NCBI RefSeq assembly: GCF_002260525.1
Contig: NZ_MRYI01000017.1
Coordinates: forward strand, 1-64,000
Direction: 5' to 3'
Length of the DNA stretch: 64,000 nt
From: Hahella sp. CCB-MM4
GTDB taxonomy: Bacteria > Pseudomonadota > Gammaproteobacteria > Pseudomonadales > Oleiphilaceae
Shown: positions 51,640 through 60,972 of the stretch, piece by piece
Numbering within the stretch: position 1 is the first letter of the stretch
Layout: every line of letters starts with the position of its first letter
Made by a program: the position numbers and the translations under genes
Notes under the pieces: model-generated
What the model was told of the DNA's origin: nothing
The model's input: the letters and a program-made list of their open reading frames with translations, nothing else
Databases searched by the model: none

Positions 51640-52932
51640 TCATTGATCCTTAATCTTGGACAATTTACCTTTCAGTTCGTTAGCCTGAACCAAATACGCC
51701 TTGGCGGCACTATGATCAGGATCGATGTCCAGTACGTACTCCCATAAAGATATCGCCTCATCAAGCTCCTGCTTTCTATAGGCATTGGTTGCCATTCTGT
51801 GATATTTGGCGGCGAGTTTAGCTTTTAACTCCTTCGCGGCTTTTTGCGCATCTGTATTGGTGTCATCCAATTCAGCACTACGCAGATATGCCGGCAAGGC
51901 AGCATCAAGATCCCCACGTTGGGCAAGGAATCTTCCAATTTCAAACTGATATTTGGAAGCGAGGACAGGATTCTCTTTCTCCAGTTGATTAGATGCACGC
52001 AGATATATATCCGGAATCTCATTAGTCAGGCTATCCGGTACCGAGTTTTCATCACTCATTTTCTGAAGAACTTCTGCTGCTTTAATATAGTCTTCTTCGG
52101 CCAGAGCGCTATGAACGATCTCAACAGGAGTCCCCTCCTTAACAACGTTCTCCTCTCGCTGAGCCTCAGCGGCTGTCGCTTCGGAGACGACAACAGCTTC
52201 AGCCGGATTAACACTTTCCTCTGCAGCTACTTCAGCACTTTGCACTTCATCGGCCGTTTCTTCCGAAGCTCCGGCAGCTGGAGCTTCGACATCGGCTAGG
52301 TCCTCTTCCATTTCGACAATTTCTTCCGGCATTGGCTCAGTGTTTACTTCTACACTTGCTTCCTTTTCAGCCCTTTCCTCTATTTCCTTTTTTGCCCTCA
52401 AGGCTCTATCAGTTGCAGGAATGTTGATGGATTGACCGACAACCAGCTTACTGGACACAGGGATACCGTTATATTTGGCCAGACCATAAAATCCATAAAC
52501 ATCGCCCAGGTAATCACGCGACAGTGTAGAAAGAGTTTGTCCCCACTGTAGCTCAACAGGGAATGACTCAACAGGATACAACTCCTCTATTGGGGAGTTT
52601 ATTTGCTTGATGATGCGAGAGGCCCGAGAATCATCGGGATTAGATTCATGATAAGTCTCAAGCTCCACCAGAGCTTCGTCAGTCTTATCAGCGTTTAACT
52701 TCTTGAGGGCATATCTGAATCGCTGTTTCGGGGTCAGTCCGGGCTTGGCCACATATGCGGGTGCGACAACAACGTCAGCCTGTGAATCCTGTTCAGGTAT
52801 ATTCAGTTCTTCTTGCGGCTGAGTCGGATGTTGCTGACATCCTGCAAGCACAGCGATTAAACCCAAAGAGATCAATCCGGAGGAAACTGCCCGGAAATAC
52901 TTTCTCCCTTGCCTGTTGGTCATGAGTACCAT
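51640..52932 (-). CDS. LysM/TPR lipoprotein of the T6SS locus
   Basis: 430 residues with lipobox LAGC (Cys32). A LysM domain (about 118-172: VELQWGQTLSTLSRDYLGD, then VSSKLVVGQSINIP) should bind peptidoglycan. A long acidic/Ala-rich stretch (about 183-255) is probably disordered. A C-terminal helical TPR array (about 265-428) has repeats such as ALPAYLRSAELDDTNTDAQ and AISLWEYVLDIDPDHSAA. FimV-like by layout, but lipidated. Placed before ppkA on the same strand, and probably an accessory wall-anchoring factor for the T6SS. A start at the second Met (52923) is equally plausible. Confidence 0.82.
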   Translation of the reverse strand: MVLMTNRQGRKYFRAVSSGLISLGLIAVLAGCQQHPTQPQEELNIPEQDSQADVVVAPAYVAKPGLTPKQRFRYALKKLNADKTDEALVELETYHESNPDDSRASRIIKQINSPIEELYPVESFPVELQWGQTLSTLSRDYLGDVYGFYGLAKYNGIPVSSKLVVGQSINIPATDRALRAKKEIEERAEKEASVEVNTEPMPEEIVEMEEDLADVEAPAAGASEETADEVQSAEVAAEESVNPAEAVVVSEATAAEAQREENVVKEGTPVEIVHSALAEEDYIKAAEVLQKMSDENSVPDSLTNEIPDIYLRASNQLEKENPVLASKYQFEIGRFLAQRGDLDAALPAYLRSAELDDTNTDAQKAAKELKAKLAAKYHRMATNAYRKQELDEAISLWEYVLDIDPDHSAAKAYLVQANELKGKLSKIKDQ

Positions 52933-53635
52933 CCTCTTCTACTCCTTCCTTTAATACAACTTTCTCTAACTTCGGGTCGGCTTTCCAGAATCAGACCAAA
53001 AAGACAGACGCCCGTGTTATCTAAAATCCACTTTTATTTTCCAAACTACCGACCACCACAGAAAGCTTCTGTAGGTGCAATAGGCAATCATATCCGGTGT
53101 TGCTAAAAAGTATTCCTCATTATCGACATATTCACTATTTCGACATATCCGCCACAGAAAATAAGACGGTCAAACTCCCTCTTTCTATTCAGCCCCGCGC
53201 CTCTCAGCATTCAGTAGCAGGAAAGCACAACGGATCCCGACAATGGCAGGTTGACAACAACAATGTCGTCCAATGCTTGATGTAGTACCGATGACACAAG
53301 TACATTTTTTGAGCGCCTCATCATACAACATTCCTGATTGTGGCGGAACCGGCATAGTATATCAGCTTTCGGCCAGCCACTATTTCCTGCTGGAAGAGCC
53401 AGTAGCCAAAAATTAATACGCTAGTTAAATGGTCAAAAAATTATAACTTGTAACATAAATGATTCAATTCGAAGGACAGCCTATACCGTTCGGATTAGCC
53501 AATTGGTTTTAGCTGATTTTTCACAAACCTTGTCTAAAAGATAAACTAGTATATTCCGTTACAGACAGTCTCCCTCTGCTGCAACTATGATCAAACTGAT
53601 AGTTTGCTAGGGATAGAGAAACTGCCATTCCATAA

Positions 53636-53649
53636 TAGTCATATGACTA
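53636..53649. promoter_or_regulatory. 14-bp palindrome upstream of hcp
   Basis: TAGTCATATGACTA is perfectly self-complementary and lies 275 nt before the hcp ATG. It may be an operator. No binding protein can be named. Confidence 0.4.
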
Positions 53650-53816
53650 GACTTGATGGATCGAAAGTCTCTTACCATACTTACTGACGCCGACGGTTCT
53701 GGTTGAGCCATTTCGCCCACTTATATATAGAGTGAGCCGTTAACGATCTGAAACCAGCCAACCGAAATCAGGATTTTTTTCCTTTTCAAATCAATCGACT
53801 ACAAGGAAGAAAAAAA

Positions 53817-53870
53817 ATGTCGAAAAAAAATATTTTTTTTGACGGGATTCTGAAAGCAATACCGCTTTAG
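53817..53870 (+). CDS. Possible 17-residue leader ORF upstream of hcp
   Basis: ATG at 53817 with a strong ribosome site AAGGAAG (53803-53809, 7-nt spacing) and stop TAG at 53870. Peptide MSKKNIFFDGILKAIPL, a short basic/hydrophobic sequence. Its codons 3-8 are made of the A8-T-A-T8 palindrome (53823-53840), which is prone to slippage and can form a weak hairpin. hcp starts 53 nt after its stop. A leader that couples translation or slippage to hcp expression is possible. It could also be a chance ORF with a good ribosome site. Confidence 0.45.
   Translation: MSKKNIFFDGILKAIPL
53823..53840. repeat. A8-TA-T8 perfect palindrome in the hcp leader
   Basis: AAAAAAAATATTTTTTTT is fully self-complementary. 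The two homopolymer runs are within the 17-codon leader ORF and about 85 nt before the hcp start codon. Confidence 0.8.
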
Positions 53871-53923
53871 TAAGTGACACCAAGTTAAACTGTCAAACTG
53901 ACACAACAGAAGGAAATAACACC

Positions 53924-54412
53924 ATGGCAATTTACATGAACTACAACGGGCTGAAAGTCAAAGGTAACGTAACTGCTGAGGGTTACAAGGACTGGATTCG
54001 TCTGGACAGCTTTCAGTTCGGCGTTGGACGCCACATCACGATGGAAGCCGGTCACATGTCTAACCGGGAAGCTACCCGCCCAAGCATCAGCGAAGTAGCA
54101 GTTTCCAAACTGATGGACACCGCCTCTTCAGGTCTGTTCAAAGAGTCTCTGACTGGCGATGCAGGCGTTAAAGTACAAATCGACGTTGTCCGCACTGCAG
54201 CAGACAAAATCGAAAAATACGTTTCTTACGAGCTGGAAGACGTAATGATCAGCAGCTACTCAGTATCTGCCGGCGCTGACTCCGCTCCTAGTGAAGCAAT
54301 CTCTTTGAGCTTCGCTAAAGTGGTAATGGCTTACACTGCTGCGGACCGCGCTAACAAAGGTGCTACTCCAGAGCGTGTTGGTTACGACCTGGAAGCTGGT
54401 AAAAAGCTCTAA
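53924..54412 (+). CDS. hcp: T6SS tube protein Hcp (TssD)
   Basis: 162 residues, typical length. Start MAIYMNYNGLKVKGNVTAEGY and the segments WIRLDSFQFGVGRHI and EATRPSISEVAVSKLMD are diagnostic for the family. Hexamers stack to form the tube that carries VgrG and effectors. GAAGGA lies 9 nt before the ATG. A strong terminator follows, so hcp forms its own unit, consistent with its need for high expression. It is in the opposite direction to the tss operon. Confidence 0.98.
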   Translation: MAIYMNYNGLKVKGNVTAEGYKDWIRLDSFQFGVGRHITMEAGHMSNREATRPSISEVAVSKLMDTASSGLFKESLTGDAGVKVQIDVVRTAADKIEKYVSYELEDVMISSYSVSAGADSAPSEAISLSFAKVVMAYTAADRANKGATPERVGYDLEAGKKL

Positions 54413-54432
54413 TCGGCTGATACCAAAACCTA

Positions 54433-54462
54433 AAAAAAGGGAGAAGAAATTCTCCCTTTTTT
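54433..54462 (+). terminator. Intrinsic terminator of hcp
   Basis: AAAAAAGGGAGAA (54433-54445), loop GAAA, TTCTCCCTTTTTT (54450-54462): a perfect 13-bp stem with a tetraloop and terminal T run, 20 nt after the hcp stop. Confidence 0.95.
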
Positions 54463-54627
54463 ATTGCTCCTATTAACACCTCCCCCTTTTTGTAACCTTC
54501 CCTTTCCAAAACATCTACACAGCCCATACCAGCATACATAGCAGTCTTACCATCCTGGTCCGTAATTTATTCCCGGTTAGTAACTTGAATTTTGCAACGC
54601 TGCAGTCTCAAAACTTGAGGAACCAAG

Positions 54628-54758
<131 letters not shown>

Positions 54759-54768
54759 AATATGATGA

Positions 54769-55017
54769 CTATTGAATGGAAAGGCGGTAAAGCAGATAAC
54801 TGGCGGCAACAACCCCAACCATAGAAAATAGGATTAACCCTATGACCATCGTTCTTGATTTGCTCGCGCCACCTTTATAACTATAGTTCTCCCGATCTTC
54901 TAACACAGCCTCCAGAAGTTGTCGACGCTGGCGGCGAATTTCACTACGGGTTACATCTTCATCCAGCTGCTTCTGGTTCAGTGCCATAAGTTGATCATTA
55001 TATTTTGTTGCTGTCAT
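54769..55017 (-). CDS. Small membrane protein coupled to pppA (82 aa)
   Basis: Begins 1 nt after the pppA stop (TAAGATG), so it is translationally coupled to it. The N-terminal about 55 residues are hydrophilic and basic/acidic, with a DEDVTRSEIRRQRRQLLEAVLED helix that could be a coiled coil. A single membrane helix at about 57-77 (MVIGLILFSMVGVVAASYLLY) ends the protein, so it is a tail-anchored inner-membrane protein. I do not recognise its family. Position suggests a role in the phosphatase/T6SS regulation circuit. Confidence 0.75.
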   Translation of the reverse strand: MTATKYNDQLMALNQKQLDEDVTRSEIRRQRRQLLEAVLEDRENYSYKGGASKSRTMVIGLILFSMVGVVAASYLLYRLSIQ

Positions 55018-55018
55018 C

Positions 55019-55813
55019 TTATTGCACCTCTACCAGGATGAAACTCACATTATCGCGAGCCTCGCCCGCCAACGCCTCACTCATGAGACGATCAGAAGAT
55101 TTCTGTATTTTTGACTGCTGAATGATCTGAAGAATTTTCGCTTCGCTAATTTCATTGTACAAACCGTCAGTACAGATCAGGAACCTGTCTTTTGGCTTGA
55201 CGGTGAATGCATTGATATCGACAAACAGTTCATCATGAACGCCGACAGCCCTGGTCAACATGTTCTTAAAACGACTTTGTTCCGCCTGCTCTTTGGTCAG
55301 GTGTCCAACATCCATCATTTCCTGGACTTTACTGTGATCATGACTAATACGGAAAAGTTTATTGTTACGAAGAAGGTAGACCCGTGAATCCCCTGCCCAA
55401 ATCGCAACAGCTACTCCATATCGAATCACTAGGCAGGCAACCGTTGAACCAACTTTATTGCCGTTAAACTGCTCATGCCCATAGCCGATCAGCTCACTGT
55501 TAAGCCGGATAAGGCAATCCTCAACCTGCTCAACGACATCAACCAGGTAAGCCCTTAAATTTGCATTTTTTAGTGTATTGGCGATTTTCTGGCTGGCGTA
55601 ATCACCCGCATGATGCCCTCCCATACCATCTGCAACCACCCACAGGCCATCGTCATCGCGTGCTGCCAATGAATCTTCATTGTGAGTTCTCACATTTCCC
55701 TGATGAGTTCGAAGTTCGGACTTGCATGTAAAAGCATTCACCGGAATAAAGCGCCTTTTTATTTTTTGTCTAATACAAACCCTGCCAGCCCCACTGCTGC
55801 CACTTTCCGTCAA
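55019..55813 (-). CDS. pppA: PP2C-type Ser/Thr phosphatase PppA of the T6SS
   Basis: Longest frame 264 residues. The PP2C core starts near residue 31. Family motifs are HNEDSLAARDDDGLWVVADGMGGHHAGDYAS (metal-binding Asp), AIWAGDSRVYLLR, RAVGV, LICTDGLYNEIS and ARDNVSFILVEV. It should dephosphorylate targets of PpkA and so turn T6SS firing off. The longest frame overlaps tagF by 44 nt. A GTG at 55741 (residue 25) would start closer to the core and avoid the overlap, so the start is uncertain. Confidence 0.92.
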   Translation of the reverse strand: MTESGSSGAGRVCIRQKIKRRFIPVNAFTCKSELRTHQGNVRTHNEDSLAARDDDGLWVVADGMGGHHAGDYASQKIANTLKNANLRAYLVDVVEQVEDCLIRLNSELIGYGHEQFNGNKVGSTVACLVIRYGVAVAIWAGDSRVYLLRNNKLFRISHDHSKVQEMMDVGHLTKEQAEQSRFKNMLTRAVGVHDELFVDINAFTVKPKDRFLICTDGLYNEISEAKILQIIQQSKIQKSSDRLMSEALAGEARDNVSFILVEVQ

Positions 55814-56465
55814 TGAAAGCAGTGAAACTTTGATATTTTGGCAATAGGTTACTACTGATCAACTTAGGCCTTACCCATGTTGAGCCTTCTGTCCACCAGA
55901 AGCTTTGCTTCGCCCCCTGCTTGTGTAGCAGTGCGGACGTCAAAGCACTGGTGACCTGAAATGGCCCTGCTGCGGTCATGGGCACATCAAGACTAAGGGC
56001 ACTTAAATCGCCCATTTGAGGACTATCAATATCAGGCTGAGGCAGCTCAAGAAATGCCTGCCTGAACTCGTCAAAACCAATTGACTGGTCCAATACCAGC
56101 CCAACCAGTTCCTCCAAAGATTCATACCAGACGGCATTCTTCAGCATCACATCCAGGGGGGCGACCTCGGCCTCCAGAGGATACATCATAGTGAAAGGGA
56201 AATAGCGGCCGACCTTATCTACACTCGGGCACCATAGGCCGACCCATGCTTGCTCATTCACGATGGATGGCAGCAATACGAATCGCCACCACGGCGCGAC
56301 CAGATAGTAATCCAGCCAATGCTCTCCCAATGCCTGCTGGCTCGCCAACAGGCTGTTTTGCAGCCATTTATCCCAAGTTGAACTCATCGACCCGGGGAGG
56401 TTGAACTGCACAAAATCGCCGGTGCAGGGCAGTTTTCCAAAATACCCTAACTTGGTTTCAGTCAT
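55770..56465 (-). CDS. tagF: T6SS-associated protein TagF (ImpM family)
   Basis: 231 residues. Signatures of the TagF/ImpM family are GYFGKLPCTGDFVQFNLPGS and the following WDKWLQNSL, plus AWVGLWCPSVDKVGRYFPFTM. TagF is a post-translational repressor of T6SS assembly in Pseudomonas, acting in parallel to the phosphorylation pathway. It follows tssM (gap about 70 nt) and overlaps pppA. Confidence 0.95.
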   Translation of the reverse strand: MTETKLGYFGKLPCTGDFVQFNLPGSMSSTWDKWLQNSLLASQQALGEHWLDYYLVAPWWRFVLLPSIVNEQAWVGLWCPSVDKVGRYFPFTMMYPLEAEVAPLDVMLKNAVWYESLEELVGLVLDQSIGFDEFRQAFLELPQPDIDSPQMGDLSALSLDVPMTAAGPFQVTSALTSALLHKQGAKQSFWWTEGSTWVRPKLISSNLLPKYQSFTAFIDGKWQQWGWQGLY

Positions 56466-56534
56466 ACCCTATTCTCCCCTGGCGCCCTTGGCCGACAGAG
56501 CATAAATGCAGCTCTCTATATAGTTCAGAAGACA

Positions 56535-59500
56535 TTACAAGGATTCCGGACACCGGTATTGCTTAATCCATCCTGCAGAGAAAGGATTCAAGGTGCTTGA
56601 GGCAAGCAGTTCAAGCTGCGCTTTCCGGCGCTCCACCTCAACACTGACCTGATATCGACGTGCCGACCCGGCCCGCTCGACAGAAGCGTCTTCCAACAAC
56701 CTGAACAGCCCCCAATCACCATCGTACGCGGTTTGGTGAAGAGTCTCGTTCAGGTCTTCAAAAACGATTCTGGCCCCAGGCTTATCAAACGTTGGCCATT
56801 GCATCTTCTTGCTTAGCTGAGGCCCATGCGTGTAGCGCAGTCTTTGAGTACCCACTTCCAGATCAAATCTCCGGACCGTATTATCCAAAAGATGCGGTTT
56901 CACCTGGAAACTAATGGACGGATCTTCTCCGCTGTCACCGAAGAACACCTGACGCATGGCAGCCGCTTGCTTGATTTGGTTGAGCGACGACCCACTGATC
57001 CCGATAGAACGCCCATCTACGGCTTTGGCCCGCAACTTACTATCGACAAACGGGCTGATATTTGCTTTTACAAAGCTGTCTTCGATCCCGCCGGGCTTGA
57101 AGAAACTGCTGAAATCACTCATTGCCGCATCGCTGCTGGACTTCGAAGCAAATGGGAAGCTATTGGCCAGGGACTTCTGGAAAGCAGAATAAACATCGCG
57201 ATTCCAACTGTTATCAAGATGCCCTTTGGCTGCTCCCAACAACACTTTCCAGCTTTGGTCTCCCATGGCTTCAAGCCAGCCTTTGAGGTAATCAGGAGCT
57301 CTTGACGCAGTAATTCGTATTGCCTTAATCGGATCATCACTGGAGCCTGCAAAACGCCCTTTGGCATATTTGAATGCTGCCTCACTGGAACTCGGTGCCA
57401 AAGAAATTTCTTCCAGCTTGTCAAACAGTCCTTGCAGTTTCTCTGTGTAACGCTCCAGATCTTTTTCCTCTATCAACTTGTGAAGAGGTTTAAAGTGCTC
57501 ATCTACAGGCGTTGGCTGACGCTGACTTGCCAATGCGGAGCCTACAGCATCCAATGCCTTACCTGCTCTTCCAGAAGCATCTACCTCGGGTAGTTTAGGA
57601 GTCAACAAGGTTTCTTTGCTGGCTCGGATCAACAATGCATTCATTGGCGATTCTGTTCGATCCAGACTCAAAGCAACCGAGTCGCGCGCTTTTTGCAAAG
57701 AACTGAAGTCACCAACTTTGGGGGCAGCCAGCGCCTGAGACCAGGCCTGGATATAATCAGCAAAGTAGAGTGCCTTGATCTTATTGACGATGTTTTCGAC
57801 GTCTTTCTCAGAAAAATCCTGCTGCTTCTCAGTTCCCAATATCCATTGTTCACTGGAATATTTCTGCACCAGATCAGAATTAGGCGACAAATCGAGGCTA
57901 TTGTATCCGGCTTTGGTGAACAGCAATGGTACCTGCAGTGCACTTCCGGATACATTAAACAATGCCCGCATATCTACACCGAGATCATCCCGAAGATTTA
58001 AAGTGCCAGCATATTCAGGCTGACGCTGAATCTGCTTATAAATACGCTTTTCAATTGGAATAGTGCGAAGCTTGCTCCGGGTTCTCTCAACCAACGTATC
58101 TCTAAGTGACAGATTTGTATAACTGTCATCCAGAAGCTGATTCAAATACCCTTTTAGCTGGTTTTGCTGTCCAGCTTGTCCCGGTAGTTTTTCCGCCCAA
58201 TAATCTGAAAACCAGCCTTTGATTTCAGTCATATCCCGAACACTTTCATCCCCGAGCATGAGGTAGACACGCAATGCGTCGTACAGGGCGTCATTATTGG
58301 TTTCAGTCACCAGAACACCTTCCAGGTGCTGTCGAATCATCGGCCTGAAGAAATGCCGCAGAGCCCGGTCATATGTCAGATTGGTCTTACTGACTACACC
58401 CGAGTCATATAACCCCAGACTGCTCAGCCAGGGATGGCTGTTCTCTTCATACAGCACCCGAATATTCTGAAGCGGCTGCAATATGCTGATCAGCTGTTCA
58501 AAGTCCTTGGGTTCAGGGGTTTCACTGGCCAGCTTGTCATGCTCGTCAAGAGCAACCTGAACATCCCCCATTAAAGACTGGGAACTCAGGACACTGGTAG
58601 TCCAGGCGCCAACAGCCCCGGCAAATACCAGAGTCATTAACGCGAAAGAAACGCGGCGAATCCATTTCACCTTCTTCTCATAACCGACATTCAAAGTGGC
58701 CAATTCAGATTCCGGGAATATGACCGACTTCATCAGGTGGTGGAGAAAGAAACTCTTACCCGAGCCCGGAGGAGTCGCAGCAACGTTATAGTTGATCCCA
58801 TAATTTGAGGACAGATTTGCAAGAATTCTGTCAATAGGTCTCCCTTCCTGCGTTCCGCTGGTGAAGTACACTCCTCGCAGAATAGACTGCTTCTCAAACC
58901 GGCTGGTTGTGAACACTGACTTGATAAAGTTATCCAGAATCCCCTTCAGGTTCTCTACCTGCCCCGGGAATCCAAGAATTTTTCCGCGTCTTGCCGTATC
59001 ACGCTCGCGATGAGCACGCCAGATCACCCGGTCATTCAGTCTCCGCACCAGCGCTTCGAATTCAGGACTAAAATAATCTGCCGTCTGGGATGCATTCTGG
59101 TTTTCGGAAAACGGGAAAGTCATCCCCCATACCTGCTCGCGCTCAGAGGAGGTCAGGTCTTCATAGAACTCATTGAAACCGGCGATCAGGTCCGCTTTGG
59201 TAAACAGGAAATAGATAGGAAACTTGACGCTGAACTGTTCCGCCAACTCCTGCAGACGGGAACGAATACGCTCGGCATGTTGCTGCCGTTCAGCTTCACT
59301 TGAAGACAAAAGGTCCTGGATACTGACCGCCAGTATTACCCCGTTGATTGGGCGGCGAGTCCGGTGCTTACGCAATAATCCAAGAAAGTTATTCCAGGCA
59401 GATTTATCCTGGGCACTGTCGCTATCCTGGGTGGTGTATCGCCCTGCCGTATCGATGATCACAGCCTCATCCGTGAACCACCAGTCACAGTTACGAGTAC

Positions 59501-59990
59501 CGCCTATCCCACCAATCTGCTGGATGCCAAGCTTTTCTTTTAAGGGAAAATGAAGTCCCGAATTCACCAGAGCTGTCGTTTTACCTGCTCCGGGAGGACC
59601 GATAATGATGTACCAGGGTAACTGATAAACAGAACGCCTACCCTGCCGTCCTTCAAAGCGGGCGGTTTTCAATATGCCCATCGCATCCTTGAAGCGCTCA
59701 GTAATCACCTTAGCTTCTTCATCAGAAGCAGAGGGACCGGTATCTTCCTGGATGGCTTCCACCATAGCGTCATTTTGCTTGCGCTGGGACAACAGCTTGA
59801 TCATGAAAATGATCAGCCCGAATATCCACACCCCCAGAATGACGACCAGACGCCCCATAGACGACAAGGCTTCTGCCGGATCACCGAATTTGACGTAATC
59901 CGCTCCGAACCATATCACCAAAGAAAGGGCGATCAAGCCAACCAGTGCAAGAAATAACGGGTGTATGAGCCATCGAAAAAAGCGCGACAT
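56535..59990 (-). CDS. tssM: T6SS membrane-complex ATPase-like protein TssM (IcmF)
   Basis: 1151 residues. Two N-terminal membrane helices (about 10-30 and 47-66), a cytoplasmic domain with Walker A GPPGAGKTT (131-139) and DTAGRYTTQD (switch/Walker B area), a third membrane helix (about 443-466) and a long periplasmic part with the IcmF-related and C-terminal beta domains. With TssJ and TssL it makes the envelope-spanning complex. The Walker A is intact, suggesting nucleotide binding as in Agrobacterium TssM. Confidence 0.97.
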   Translation of the reverse strand: MSRFFRWLIHPLFLALVGLIALSLVIWFGADYVKFGDPAEALSSMGRLVVILGVWIFGLIIFMIKLLSQRKQNDAMVEAIQEDTGPSASDEEAKVITERFKDAMGILKTARFEGRQGRRSVYQLPWYIIIGPPGAGKTTALVNSGLHFPLKEKLGIQQIGGIGGTRNCDWWFTDEAVIIDTAGRYTTQDSDSAQDKSAWNNFLGLLRKHRTRRPINGVILAVSIQDLLSSSEAERQQHAERIRSRLQELAEQFSVKFPIYFLFTKADLIAGFNEFYEDLTSSEREQVWGMTFPFSENQNASQTADYFSPEFEALVRRLNDRVIWRAHRERDTARRGKILGFPGQVENLKGILDNFIKSVFTTSRFEKQSILRGVYFTSGTQEGRPIDRILANLSSNYGINYNVAATPPGSGKSFFLHHLMKSVIFPESELATLNVGYEKKVKWIRRVSFALMTLVFAGAVGAWTTSVLSSQSLMGDVQVALDEHDKLASETPEPKDFEQLISILQPLQNIRVLYEENSHPWLSSLGLYDSGVVSKTNLTYDRALRHFFRPMIRQHLEGVLVTETNNDALYDALRVYLMLGDESVRDMTEIKGWFSDYWAEKLPGQAGQQNQLKGYLNQLLDDSYTNLSLRDTLVERTRSKLRTIPIEKRIYKQIQRQPEYAGTLNLRDDLGVDMRALFNVSGSALQVPLLFTKAGYNSLDLSPNSDLVQKYSSEQWILGTEKQQDFSEKDVENIVNKIKALYFADYIQAWSQALAAPKVGDFSSLQKARDSVALSLDRTESPMNALLIRASKETLLTPKLPEVDASGRAGKALDAVGSALASQRQPTPVDEHFKPLHKLIEEKDLERYTEKLQGLFDKLEEISLAPSSSEAAFKYAKGRFAGSSDDPIKAIRITASRAPDYLKGWLEAMGDQSWKVLLGAAKGHLDNSWNRDVYSAFQKSLANSFPFASKSSSDAAMSDFSSFFKPGGIEDSFVKANISPFVDSKLRAKAVDGRSIGISGSSLNQIKQAAAMRQVFFGDSGEDPSISFQVKPHLLDNTVRRFDLEVGTQRLRYTHGPQLSKKMQWPTFDKPGARIVFEDLNETLHQTAYDGDWGLFRLLEDASVERAGSARRYQVSVEVERRKAQLELLASSTLNPFSAGWIKQYRCPESL

Positions 59991-60092
59991 ATTGTCCTCT
60001 ATGTATTCTAAACCTCTCTACCGAGATACAACCTGATCTTGTAAAACGGCAGCACAAGCGCGAGCAGTAGCGATCAATGCAAGTCTTGTGAT

Positions 60093-60968
60093 CTATTCTT
60101 TATATTTATCCGCAAGTTCCAGTAATTGTTGCTCCTGCGGATCAGTCACGTTTTCCAACCAATAACGGAATCCGCTATAGCTCACTAACAGCAGCGCTGC
60201 GACCACAGAGGCGATCACCCACATGGGGATGTATTCAAGAATGCGTTTTTTCTGTTGGGAAGACCCCATCCAGCGAGGAGACAGTTCCCGTTCAAACTCT
60301 CCCCGCTGCATCTGGATCATTCTGGAAAGATTGTCTCGAATAGTCTCCAGATGGTCCCTGCCGCGTGGATCAAGTTTGTACTTCCCTTCAAATCCGAGAC
60401 TGAGACATACATAAATCAGCTCAATCAGGTCGATATACTTGGCTGGTGCAGCCTGCACACGGTCAAGAATTAGAAAGACTTTCTCACCGCCAAAGGTCTC
60501 GTTGTGGAACGTACTCAATAACGAGGCCCTGGCCCAGCCCACTTCAGCTCCCCAGGGAGTATTGAGAACCGCTTCATCCAATGCAGCACAGAGAATATAG
60601 CGGGCAGACAATGCGATATCAGACGCCACACCTTTGGCCTGAGCTTTCTTCTCAAAGCTTTTGATAGCACTGACCACTTGGGCTCGAAGCTGCCCCGCAT
60701 TCTGTACCTGTACTGTCTGACGAATCTCCCCAAGCAAAGCAACCAGCTCGGTGGCACTGGCGATCAGAGGATTCAACCCCTGATCAATGGCCATTCCCTG
60801 AGCATTTTGCGGCATTACCGGAGGAGGCGACGCTGGCTGCGCATAGGAAGGCGCAGGCCTTGACGATTGCGGTTGCGGACGACCGCCAGGGGTCGGCACG
60901 ATCACCGTACGATCATCTCCGCCTCCAGGACGCCCGCCAAAAAACGTTTTATCGGAATCATTACTCAT
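60093..60968 (-). CDS. tssL: T6SS membrane-complex protein TssL (DotU) without peptidoglycan-binding domain
   Basis: 291 residues. N-terminal Pro/Gly-rich tail (about 1-60) with DDRTVIVPTPGG around Thr21, a candidate phospho-Thr FHA ligand. The DotU cytoplasmic domain (about 62-235: LNPLIASATELVALLGEIRQ, YILCAALDEAVLNTPWG, FLILDRVQAAPAKYIDLIELIYVCLSLGFEGKY) is complete. The C-terminal membrane helix lies at about 247-271, and only about 20 residues follow, so no OmpA/MotB peptidoglycan-binding domain. Starts 4 nt after the tssK stop, co-translated with it. Confidence 0.96.
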   Translation of the reverse strand: MSNDSDKTFFGGRPGGGDDRTVIVPTPGGRPQPQSSRPAPSYAQPASPPPVMPQNAQGMAIDQGLNPLIASATELVALLGEIRQTVQVQNAGQLRAQVVSAIKSFEKKAQAKGVASDIALSARYILCAALDEAVLNTPWGAEVGWARASLLSTFHNETFGGEKVFLILDRVQAAPAKYIDLIELIYVCLSLGFEGKYKLDPRGRDHLETIRDNLSRMIQMQRGEFERELSPRWMGSSQQKKRILEYIPMWVIASVVAALLLVSYSGFRYWLENVTDPQEQQLLELADKYKE

Positions 60969-60972
60969 GACA

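Larger units (their letters stand above)
52933..53923. other. Long divergent region before hcp, with a leader ORF and palindromes
   Basis: 991 nt between the LysM lipoprotein gene and hcp. A frame at 53097-53285 has no ribosome site or recognisable pattern. The region contains a perfect palindrome at 53636-53649, poly-T and poly-A tracts, and a short leader ORF at 53817-53870. hcp is normally strongly and variably expressed, and this long upstream part is well placed for several regulatory inputs. I see no clear sigma-54 site. Confidence 0.55.

Noticed and set aside
53097-53285. 62-codon frame in the hcp upstream region
   Set aside because: No ribosome site and no protein-like pattern.
53341-53356. 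Possible sigma-54 promoter (TGGCGGAACCGGCAT) upstream of hcp
   Set aside because: The spacing between the GG and GC elements is 8 nt rather than the required 10, and the flanks do not fit.
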